From: an uncultured Porphyromonadaceae bacterium
GTDB taxonomy: Bacteria; Bacteroidota; Bacteroidia; Bacteroidales; Muribaculaceae
Length of the DNA: 64,000 bases
Assembly: GCA_947567425.1 (NCBI GenBank)
Contig: CANOLV010000001.1
Span: 124,001-188,000, forward strand
Direction of reading: 5' to 3'
Below are positions 18,935-26,057 of this stretch, in pieces. Below the pieces are notes generated by a model, which was given only the letters and a program-made list of their open reading frames with translations, was not told where the DNA came from and searched no databases. Position numbers and translations under genes: made by a program. Each line of letters opens with the position of its first letter. Position 1 is the stretch's first letter.

Positions 18935-20011
18935 ATGGATCAAGAACAAACCTCACATACGGCACCTGACGCTACACCCCGCCGCCGGCTTTCATCCATG
19001 GCAGGAAAGGCGTTGCGCTACATTGTCCCGGCATGCGTGTCCATAGGATTGATTATATGGCTGTTCCACAAAGTGGACATCCACGAAGTGGTGCACATAA
19101 TCCGCCACGGATGCGACTTCCGGTGGATAGCCATGATGATGACGCTGACCATGCTGTCTCACATCATCCGCGGTATCCGCTGGGGCATACAGCTCAGGGG
19201 CGTAGGCATTCCGCGCATACCGGTAGTGGCCGAGAGCGTGTCAATATTCGGCGCATACGCACTGAATCTGCTGTTCCCATATCTGGGCGAAGCATGGCGT
19301 TGCGTATATATATCCCGGCGAGAAAAAGCTCCGCTATCGACAGTGGTAGGGACCGACCTCGGCGACCGCGCTTCAGATGCCATAGTCGTGGTGGCGCTGT
19401 TCGTCCTGACCATCATTCTCGCGCATCCGATCATGGACAGATTCTTCATCCACTATGGAGTCGACCGCGACATCCGTCATTGGGTGGAGGATCCAAGAAT
19501 CTGGCTCGGCATAGGACTGGCTGGCGGAATCATCTGGACCACTCTTTATTTCTCCAAAGGTCATCGATACTTCCAAAGCTTCAAGGAGAATGTGATGAAG
19601 ATCTGGAACGGATTCAAAGTATTGTTCCACATGGAAGGGATCGGCATGTACGTGCTCCTGACCTTAGGTATATGGACATGCTACTACCTTGAGACATATT
19701 GCTGCTTCTATGCGTTCCCATTCACCCGGCAACTCATAGAACAGCCAGGTTCCGCATACGGACTAATACCCGGACTTGTGGTGTTCGTGTTCGGTTCGTT
19801 CAGCATAGCCGTGCCGTCAAACGGTGGTCTCGGGCCGTGGAACCTCGCCGTCATGTTTGCCCTGTCGCTGTACGGAATTCCAGAGACGGAAGGCACGGCC
19901 TACTCTATCACCGTATGGGGATGCCAGGCCCTTATGCTCGTGGCCCTCGGCATATTCTCCGCCATATACATCATGTCGGAACGACGGAAAAGCCCAAAAA
20001 CCGCGACTTAG
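18935..20011 (+). CDS. Flippase-like / UPF0104 integral membrane protein
   Basis: A 358-residue protein with about eight hydrophobic helices and the family's conserved 'GRGIRWG/ESVSIFGAYALNLLFPYLGEAWR' style N-terminal half and 'PSNGGLGPWNLAV' near the end. It matches the lysylphosphatidylglycerol synthase transmembrane region family, which lacks the soluble transferase domain here. A role in lipid or lipid-linked substrate flipping is inferred. The TAG stop overlaps the first base of the mobile element's left repeat; removing the element restores the same TAG, so the protein is not truncated. Confidence 0.82.
   Translation: MDQEQTSHTAPDATPRRRLSSMAGKALRYIVPACVSIGLIIWLFHKVDIHEVVHIIRHGCDFRWIAMMMTLTMLSHIIRGIRWGIQLRGVGIPRIPVVAESVSIFGAYALNLLFPYLGEAWRCVYISRREKAPLSTVVGTDLGDRASDAIVVVALFVLTIILAHPIMDRFFIHYGVDRDIRHWVEDPRIWLGIGLAGGIIWTTLYFSKGHRYFQSFKENVMKIWNGFKVLFHMEGIGMYVLLTLGIWTCYYLETYCCFYAFPFTRQLIEQPGSAYGLIPGLVVFVFGSFSIAVPSNGGLGPWNLAVMFALSLYGIPETEGTAYSITVWGCQALMLVALGIFSAIYIMSERRKSPKTAT
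20008..20010. repeat. Left target-site duplication TTA
   Basis: TTA directly precedes the left inverted repeat and is matched by TTA 20679-20681 after the right one. A 3-bp TNA duplication fits the IS1031/ISL2 side of the IS5 family. Confidence 0.7.
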
Positions 20012-20043
20012 AGCCTGACCCATAATATATGTTAACGCTGAGG
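20011..20043 (+). repeat. Left terminal inverted repeat
   Basis: This 33-bp repeat begins GAGCCTGACCCATAA and is the reverse complement of 20646-20678 except for one base (A versus T at repeat position 8). Confidence 0.88.
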
Positions 20044-20173
20044 TCGCATATCTCGGAGGAATTTTGGAGTTGGCGTGAGGGAGCAATGCGGTGGCATTGT
20101 GACTGAGCGACAACTCCAAAATAGCCCGAGAGATGCGAGAAGGGGGTAATTTTAATAGCGTCAGCGCGTTAAC
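20031..20173. repeat. Nested fold-back hairpin at the left end
   Basis: Successive arms pair from outside in: GTTAACGCTGA with TCAGCGCGTTAAC (one insertion), a GCAT..CTCGG arm with CCGAGAGATGC, TTTTGGAGTTG (20062-20072) with CAACTCCAAAA (20111-20121), and CAATGC (20084-20089) with GCATTG (20094-20099). The structure spans 143 bases and includes part of the terminal repeat and an inverted partial copy of it. Confidence 0.75.
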
Positions 20174-20280
20174 TACCTATGAAACCATATTCTCTCCTTA
20201 ACAGAAAACAGAAGCACCAGCATAATCTTACCGTCTAAAAGTTGGTATCGAACTGAATATAAGGAGGCTTGAGGGTGTAA

Positions 20281-20481
20281 TATATATTCTCAAAAGGTGC
20301 ATTTCCACTGATAGCAGACCTGTCGGCTCAATATAAATCCATCGGAATAATCAAAGCAGACAATGGGTATAAAGGAAAGTTGTCCGAAACTATTAGTGAC
20401 ATTCTTTCGATTGACATGCAGTGTGTTAAATCAAACTATGGCACATCTGAATTTATTCCATTGGAAGGTCGATGGGTTGTG
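20281..20481 (+). pseudogene. IS5-type DDE transposase remnant
   Basis: An open stretch after TAA 20278 reads as the C-terminal core of an IS5-like transposase: GAFPLIADL, then IKADNGYKGKL (the DxGY motif with the second catalytic Asp) and PLEGRWVV, where the family normally continues ERTFAWL with the catalytic Glu. Here that continuation is lost; the next codons do not resemble the family in any frame. The N-terminal two-thirds are also absent. The fragment is therefore inactive. Confidence 0.7.
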
Positions 20482-20576
20482 TTCCAAACATGCGTTTCAA
20501 CTAAGCAGTCAACCACTATATTGTCGCGGGTGGAGGAAGTCACCATCGCCTCGGTCATCCATTGGCATCTTTGTCC

Positions 20577-20619
20577 GGGTTGTTCGGTCGTGTACATCAA
20601 GTACACTCCCTCGCAACCC
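20577..20619. repeat. Right-end hairpin of the mobile element
   Basis: GGGTTG (20577-20582) pairs with CAACCC (20614-20619), and GTGTAC (20590-20595) pairs with GTACAC (20601-20606). Read on the minus strand it has the same layout as the left fold-back core: a GAGGGAG box, a short palindrome, then a GACxGA box. Confidence 0.65.
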
Positions 20620-20645
20620 AAATAAATCTGCTCAATGGCTAATCG

Positions 20646-20678
20646 CCTCAGCGTTAACATATATTATGGGACAGGCTC
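20646..20678 (-). repeat. Right terminal inverted repeat
   Basis: This 33-bp copy ends in GGGACAGGCTC and mirrors 20011-20043 with one mismatch. It is followed at once by the TTA duplication at 20679-20681. Confidence 0.88.
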
Positions 20679-20681
20679 TTA
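20679..20681. repeat. Right target-site duplication TTA
   Basis: TTA follows the right inverted repeat and matches TTA 20008-20010. Four bases later comes the stop codon of the convergent MATE gene. Confidence 0.7.
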
Positions 20682-20685
20682 GGCC

Positions 20686-22059
20686 TCACACCGACTTCAC
20701 ATGCTCCCTGAACACTTTCCGCTGCACCATCCAGGCGGCAGTGCCGACCGCCGTGCCGGTGACAGCCCACGAGATGGGATAGATCGAAAGAAGCACCTCG
20801 AAGTCATTGTAGCGCGAATTGACCATGTACACCCACAGCAGACGCAGTATACAAGTACCGAATATGGTCAGGAGCATCGGAGTCATTGAATATCCGAGTC
20901 CACGCATATATGCCCCAGAGATCTCGTAAGTAGATGCGATTGACTGAAATGCAAGCACGCAGTGCAACCTCATCGACGCATAGTGCATGACATCAGGATT
21001 TGAAGTAAAAACACCCAAAAACAGCTTGTCCTGCCATATTATGATGAAATTGGCCAGCCCGCACGCCACGATGGACATCAGCATACAGATCCTCACCACA
21101 CGCTTGCACCGATCATGCTTGCCGGCACCGAAATTCTGGCTCGTAAACGCAATCGTCGCCGCGCAGAATGCACTTACTATATAATAGCAATAAGCTTCGT
21201 ATGTCAGGGCGGCCGCAGAGCCGGCCATCGCGTCGGCACCAAATTTATTGATCGACGACTGGATAAAGAAGTTCGCTATCGAGAATACCATGCCCTGCAG
21301 TCCGGCGGGAACCCCTATCTGGAGCATTCGCTTCAGGTCGGAACGCTCCACTGCCATCGACTTAAGGTTAAGCGTGAACGGATCCGGTTCACGCTTAAGT
21401 ATGCACACTATGATCATGGCGTTGACCATATTGGCAATGACTGTAGCCACAGCCACGCCGTCGACATCCATGCCGAACCGCGACACCAGCAACCAATCGA
21501 GCAGAGCGTTGACACACGTAGCCACTACAAGCACGTAGAACGGACGCTTCGTATCGCCGACGCTCCTAAGTATTGCCGAGCCGAAATTATATATCATCAT
21601 AAACGGCATGCCAAGAAAGTATATCCGCAGATACTTGACTGCAAGTTCTATCACGTCGTCAGGAGTGCTTATCCACTCCAGAATCGTACGCGCCAACGAC
21701 ATACCGAGCACCAGCAACATGACTCCGCTCACCAATGCTATCACCGACACCGTACTGATCGACTTGCGCACCCGCTCCGCATGGCGCTGGCCGATATAAT
21801 TGGCTATAACCACATTGGCTCCTACGGCTATACCGAGGAACAGATTGACAAGGATACTGATTATCACACCGTTGCTCCCCACGGCAGCCATAGCCTGCTT
21901 ACTTGAATAATGGCCTATGACAGCCACATCCACTGCATTGAACGACTGCTGCAAAATTCCGCTCGCTATCAGCGGAAGCGAAAATACAAATATTTTCTTC
22001 GCAAGGCCACCATGGAGCATGTCCACCTGACCCGCGGCTTCATTTCTCCTTCTATCCAT
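20686..22059 (-). CDS. MATE family multidrug/sodium efflux transporter
   Basis: A 457-residue membrane protein with twelve predicted helices in two homologous six-helix halves. The first half has 'AVDVAVIGHYSSKQAMAAVG' and 'GVIISILVNLFLGIAVGANVVIANYIG', typical MATE helix 1-2 signatures. It should export cationic compounds in exchange for sodium or protons. ATG 22059 gives a short charged N-terminus before helix 1; an internal Met at residue 14 is the alternative start. A -7 box lies about 70 bp upstream. Its 3' end abuts the mobile element, with the coding sequence intact. Confidence 0.9.
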   Translation of the reverse strand: MDRRRNEAAGQVDMLHGGLAKKIFVFSLPLIASGILQQSFNAVDVAVIGHYSSKQAMAAVGSNGVIISILVNLFLGIAVGANVVIANYIGQRHAERVRKSISTVSVIALVSGVMLLVLGMSLARTILEWISTPDDVIELAVKYLRIYFLGMPFMMIYNFGSAILRSVGDTKRPFYVLVVATCVNALLDWLLVSRFGMDVDGVAVATVIANMVNAMIIVCILKREPDPFTLNLKSMAVERSDLKRMLQIGVPAGLQGMVFSIANFFIQSSINKFGADAMAGSAAALTYEAYCYYIVSAFCAATIAFTSQNFGAGKHDRCKRVVRICMLMSIVACGLANFIIIWQDKLFLGVFTSNPDVMHYASMRLHCVLAFQSIASTYEISGAYMRGLGYSMTPMLLTIFGTCILRLLWVYMVNSRYNDFEVLLSIYPISWAVTGTAVGTAAWMVQRKVFREHVKSV

Positions 22060-22130
22060 GAGAATTGCCCATACGTAATCTGGTTATCACAAACGAACCG
22101 GCGGTGACACCACCAGTCTCAAGCATGTTG

Positions 22131-22138
22131 CAAAGTTA
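22131..22138 (-). promoter_or_regulatory. -7 promoter element of the MATE gene
   Basis: Minus-strand TAACTTTG matches TAnnTTTG; the leader would be about 65 nt. No convincing -33 is present. The rest of 22139-22374 holds no gene or strong structure that I can see. Confidence 0.55.
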
Positions 22139-22374
22139 CACATTTTAGCCCAACCAACTACTATCCGACACATCCGTGTTACAATCGCGTCAACGGCAAG
22201 AACCATCCATCATTCGGCCATCCGACTACTGACAGCAGAAGCCAGCACTCACAAAATCGACATCTTTGTAACAGCCGTGTAACTTCATACACTACTTATT
22301 CCATTGATTATTAGTTGCTTTACATATTTTAACTATTTTAGACGCAACTTTCATTAAAAATAATCGCAAAAATA

Positions 22375-22406
22375 TTTGCACGGTTCGGGAATAATCCTTA
22401 AGTTTG
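22375..22406 (+). promoter_or_regulatory. Promoter of the ECF sigma factor gene
   Basis: TTTG (22375-22378), 20 bp, then TAAGTTTG (22399-22406) fit the primary sigma -33/-7 consensus. The leader would be about 70 nt, long for this window, and is AT-rich. Confidence 0.75.
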
Positions 22407-22480
22407 TATCGTAATCGTTTTGTAACACGATTGCAAGACAATTAAAACATCATACTTCACTGCACTTAAAACAAGACATT

Positions 22481-22984
22481 ATGGCAACTTCAAACTTCCA
22501 GACCAAACTGATGGACCTCCAGAAGAACCTCCTCAACTTCGCGTTCATCCTGACCTCAAACCGCGACGACGCTTACGACCTACTGCAGGACACCACACTG
22601 AAGGCACTCGACAACGAGGACAAGTACGTCGACAACACCAACTTCAAGGGATGGGTGTTCACCATAATGCGCAACATATTCATCAACAACTACCGCAAGG
22701 TGGTGCGCTCCGCTACAGTGATCGACCAGACCGAGGACCTCTACCACCTAAACCTACCGCAGGATTCCGGATTCGAGACTCCCGAAGGATCGTTCGCCGC
22801 CAAGGAGATCACCGAGGCCATAAACGCATTCTCCGACGACTACCGCATCCCGTTCACAATGCACGTGGCCGGATACAAGTACAACGAGATCGCCGAGAAG
22901 ATGAACCTGCCACTCGGAACAGTGAAGAGCCGCATATTCTTCGCCCGCCAGCGCCTGCAGCAGACCCTGAAGGACTACCGTTGA
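22481..22984 (+). CDS. ECF-type RNA polymerase sigma factor
   Basis: A 167-residue sigma-70 family protein with region 2 at about 10-75 (AYDLLQDTTLKAL, then FKGWVFTIMRN for -10 recognition) and region 4 at about 105-160 (IAEKMNLPLGTVKSRIFFARQRL, the -35 binding helix-turn-helix). It has no extra C-terminal domain. No FecR-like or zinc-binding anti-sigma gene flanks it. Codons are strikingly biased to C- or G-ending forms (AAC, AAG, GAC, CTG), suggesting high expression. It has a primary-sigma-type promoter, so it is probably constitutively transcribed. Confidence 0.9.
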   Translation: MATSNFQTKLMDLQKNLLNFAFILTSNRDDAYDLLQDTTLKALDNEDKYVDNTNFKGWVFTIMRNIFINNYRKVVRSATVIDQTEDLYHLNLPQDSGFETPEGSFAAKEITEAINAFSDDYRIPFTMHVAGYKYNEIAEKMNLPLGTVKSRIFFARQRLQQTLKDYR

Positions 22985-23161
22985 GACCGGGCCGGCACGC
23001 AGTGAACAAAGAAAAAACAAAACCTCATGCTATTTCCACTATTTACATATACCGCTATACTTTGCAACTGACATATTCACTATACTGATTACAATTTACG
23101 CAAGAAACACACAGCTACGACAAAATCTGTCTTTTTCAAACATAGCCATAGAGCAAAACAG

Positions 23162-23189
23162 CAGGCCGCGCCAAAAACAGCGCGGCCTG
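23162..23189. terminator. GC-rich hairpin between convergent sigma and GH43 genes
   Basis: A perfect 10-bp stem (23162-23171 with 23180-23189) has an 8-nt loop. On the minus strand it is followed by GTTTTG, so it fits the end of the GH43 transcript better than the sigma gene. A second small hairpin, GGCTGA/TCAGCC, lies at 23205-23219. Confidence 0.6.
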
Positions 23190-23229
23190 AGTCATATCAC
23201 AGGGGGCTGATCCTCAGCCGAACGTGCCC

Positions 23230-25686
23230 CTACCGGTTCCGACTGTATGGACGTGGATTTTCAGCCCAATACTTTTCAAGGCGATCCGCTTCGTCCTTAG
23301 TTATATGCACCACTGCCCCATGTTTAGGCGATGTGAAATTGGTGGTCTTCATAACCCCCTCGTTAAATCGGCCAAGATTCGTATAATTGACAAAGTCGGA
23401 AGTCTCCACAAATCCGAAATTGTGCGGATTGACACTGAATACATCATACATCAGCACCCACTTGTCCTCACCTATACGCTTCCAGACATTCGGAGCTTCA
23501 CACGCCCCCGGCTCAAAGTCGATCCATCGTGGCGAGAATCGCCAGTCACCGTCAGGACGATCAGACTCGGCTTGCTTTATTCCGCCCGCGGCCTCATGAG
23601 CTACGTATGACAAGATGTATTTGTCGCCGTAACGCACGATGTCGCCGTCAATGGCCGAACAGTTCTCATCGGGATACTGGAACAAAATCTGAGGCAATGT
23701 CTCTATACGGTCGAAATTTTCGTTGACATAAGTATAATAAAGTTTATTGCGTTCGCGCTTATGTCTCATCGTCAGATATAGCATAAGCTTCTCCTTGTCC
23801 TCATCATAAATTAATTCCGGCGCCCACGCACACCCTATCTCCTGCCACGCGGCCGACATATCTTCAAAGCGTATATTTGCGCGTTTCCAGTCTATAAGGT
23901 TCCAGGACTTAAGAAGCACCAGACCACGGTTATTGCCCCAATCATATTCCTCGCCCGGGCGCTCCCACTGCGTGTCGCGGAAACCGTCACGCTCTCCAAA
24001 CACATGCAGGTCGGTCATCGAAGCATAGAATGCTCCGTCGGGGCCTCTGTAGATATGCGGGTCGCGGATGCCGTGCTGAGTGGCTATCGTATCGCCGGAC
24101 ATTACCGGATCCCCGCCGTTAAGTGCAGTAAATTCATATCCGTCGCGGCTTATGGCCATGTGCAATCCGTGGGTCTCATCTTTATGGAACACCATCAGAT
24201 ATGCGCCCATATCCGCCTCCTTAGGAACTGCATCGGCATATTTGAATTCCGAAAATCCGGCATCACCATTTCCGGCAGAACACAGAGCCGGACGCAAAGC
24301 ATAGAAGCCGCCATGATTATTATGGTGCATCCCCGACACATCCACATCTGCAGCCAACGTGGTCCATTCATTACCGTCGGAGCTAACCTGAATGTCGGCC
24401 AGATTACCGTGGTTATGTATGCGCACCACAAATTCAGAACCCAAAGTGTTCTTAACTTCAGTCTTGTCGCCCGAGCTTCTGTATATGGTCAACTTATTCC
24501 GGTCGCCCATCAGGCCGGCAAAATCTTTTTCACTATAATAGAGCAACAGGCCTGCACTGTTTCCTCGTCCGGGAGCTACTTTTACACTCGTCACATAGTT
24601 CTTATGCCACGGCGTAACGAGCATCAGTCTTGCATCGGACGGAGAGGAGCCTTTTCCCTTCACAGAAAGCACACCGTCTGACTGCTTGACATACTTAAAG
24701 CCATTCTCCTTCCAGAATGTCCACTGCAGTCCAATCTCATCAGCGGTAAAATCGTCGGAAAGCTCCATACCGCCCTTTATGTCGGAATTATTCTCCGGCA
24801 ACTGTCCTGCGGGCACCGTATGCCACCATCCATCCGAAGTCCATTCAACAGGCTCTATGAGCGTGCTTCGTCCCAACGTATGGTAGCCATTGGCATAAGC
24901 GTGGTAAACAATCCACCATCCGCCGTTCACGTCATCGACAAGTGTGCCGTGGCCCTTCGACCACCAATTGTCAGTATCACTATATGTATGCACTATGGGG
25001 TTATATGGCGAATCCTCCCACGGACCGGTTATATTCCTTGACCTTGCCGACGCCACCATGTGGCTCGTAGCCGGGCCGGCCGTTCCACCCTGAGCCGACG
25101 TCAGATAATAATATCCATCCTTATAAGTAAGCTTCGGCGATTCAAGATACATGCCTTCCGTGCGCCACTTTTCCGGATACTTCCAACCGTCATACACTTT
25201 CTGCTTTACACCGACCGTCGACAGGCCGTCAGAGGAGAGCTTGACTACCTCTCCCTCGTTTACATACAGATACCTGTTGCCCTTGTCGTCGGCCACATGT
25301 CCCGGATCTATTCCGGACAGCTTAAGATCCACAGGCTCGCTCCATGGCCCACGGATATCGTCGGCCCATGTCACCCAGTTTGTTCCTGCCGCGGGGTAAT
25401 AAATATAAAATCTCCCGTCATATTTAACAAGATCCGGAGCCATAGCCGAACCCTCATATTCAGGCAAAGCACGACATATCGGTTCCCAATTGACCAGATC
25501 TTCAGAATGCCATATAAGGAATCCGGGCGCATAATAAAATGGAGAATGGGTCATATAGTAGTCATCGCCGTCACGCACTATACTCGGGTCTGGATAGTCA
25601 CCGGGCATTATCGCCAAAGGAAATGTCCGTGCATTGACGAACAACGCCACTGCCAACATCAGCAGTGCAATAATTCTATTGTTCAT
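23230..25686 (-). CDS. Two-module GH43 glycosidase (arabinan/xylan type)
   Basis: An 818-residue exported protein with a signal peptide ending near NAR. Module 1 (about 25-300) is a GH43 five-bladed propeller with catalytic Asp33 in DYPDPS, the pKa-modulating Asp in GIDPGH and the Glu in YLESPK. A beta-sandwich like the GH43 C-terminal domain follows (about 310-490). Module 2 (about 505-815) is another propeller of GH43/GH32-like type with Asp in IRDPHI and a Glu in CEAPNVW. Both halves look catalytically competent. Candidate substrates are arabinan or arabinoxylan side chains. It has its own promoter. Confidence 0.85.
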   Translation of the reverse strand: MNNRIIALLMLAVALFVNARTFPLAIMPGDYPDPSIVRDGDDYYMTHSPFYYAPGFLIWHSEDLVNWEPICRALPEYEGSAMAPDLVKYDGRFYIYYPAAGTNWVTWADDIRGPWSEPVDLKLSGIDPGHVADDKGNRYLYVNEGEVVKLSSDGLSTVGVKQKVYDGWKYPEKWRTEGMYLESPKLTYKDGYYYLTSAQGGTAGPATSHMVASARSRNITGPWEDSPYNPIVHTYSDTDNWWSKGHGTLVDDVNGGWWIVYHAYANGYHTLGRSTLIEPVEWTSDGWWHTVPAGQLPENNSDIKGGMELSDDFTADEIGLQWTFWKENGFKYVKQSDGVLSVKGKGSSPSDARLMLVTPWHKNYVTSVKVAPGRGNSAGLLLYYSEKDFAGLMGDRNKLTIYRSSGDKTEVKNTLGSEFVVRIHNHGNLADIQVSSDGNEWTTLAADVDVSGMHHNNHGGFYALRPALCSAGNGDAGFSEFKYADAVPKEADMGAYLMVFHKDETHGLHMAISRDGYEFTALNGGDPVMSGDTIATQHGIRDPHIYRGPDGAFYASMTDLHVFGERDGFRDTQWERPGEEYDWGNNRGLVLLKSWNLIDWKRANIRFEDMSAAWQEIGCAWAPELIYDEDKEKLMLYLTMRHKRERNKLYYTYVNENFDRIETLPQILFQYPDENCSAIDGDIVRYGDKYILSYVAHEAAGGIKQAESDRPDGDWRFSPRWIDFEPGACEAPNVWKRIGEDKWVLMYDVFSVNPHNFGFVETSDFVNYTNLGRFNEGVMKTTNFTSPKHGAVVHITKDEADRLEKYWAENPRPYSRNR

Positions 25687-25714
25687 TATAATTTCTATTA
25701 GATTGGTTACAGAA

Positions 25715-25722
25715 CAAAGTTA
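25715..25722 (-). promoter_or_regulatory. -7 promoter element of the GH43 gene
   Basis: Minus-strand TAACTTTG lies 28 bp before ATG 25686. No -33 match is present. The intergenic interval 25687-26057 otherwise holds the GH13 terminator and a possible plus-strand -7 box. Confidence 0.6.
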
Positions 25723-25768
25723 ATGATTTTGGGCGTATAAGTATAGATTAAGGCATGCAGAATATTGC

Positions 25769-25776
25769 TATATTTG
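25769..25776 (+). promoter_or_regulatory. Possible orphan plus-strand -7 box
   Basis: TATATTTG matches the -7 consensus but faces 280 bp with no plus-strand gene, ending in the hairpin at 25965-25998. It may be chance or the promoter of a small RNA. Confidence 0.25.
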
Positions 25777-25964
25777 TCGTATCAAACAATAAATTGACAC
25801 TTCGTTACGGATAAACCGTAAAACCAATTTTGCATAAAAAGAGGAACTATTCATCATAGGTCTGAATCAATCCTCCAAAAAAAATACAGCATTAGTCTAA
25901 TCAAACGGGCAGATTGTGGATCGGACTGCCGATATGGCAAAGTCTATGCTTTTAGCCCTAAAAT

Positions 25965-25998
25965 TACGAAAGGGACATTTATGAATGCCCCTTTCGTA
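25965..25998 (-). terminator. Terminator of the GH13 gene
   Basis: A 15-bp stem (25965-25979 with 25984-25998, one A-C mismatch) has a 4-nt loop. On the minus strand it is followed by ATTTTA. It lies 60 bp after the GH13 stop. Confidence 0.78.
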
Positions 25999-26057
25999 TT
26001 AATCCCAGACAATAAATTGAGACGTTTTTTCAAACGCTATTGCAGTTCAACTCCCAT

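Larger units (their letters stand above)
20011..20678. mobile_element. 668-bp non-autonomous IS5-type element with fold-back structure
   Basis: The element is bounded by 33-bp terminal inverted repeats with a single mismatch and flanked by a TTA duplication. Inside are a long fold-back at 20031-20173, a degenerate transposase fragment at 20281-20481 and a second hairpin at 20577-20619. No intact transposase remains, so movement would need an enzyme supplied in trans. It sits exactly between the stops of two convergent genes, which were only four bases apart before insertion. It may be a decayed IS or a MITE-like derivative; the clean ends and duplication favour fairly recent transposition. 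Confidence 0.82.

Noticed and set aside
22265-22427. Repeated TTTGTAACA/TGTAAC words before the ECF sigma gene, possibly an ECF -35 motif
   Set aside because: No matching -10 (CGT-type) element lies 16-17 bp downstream of any copy, so autoregulation is not supported.
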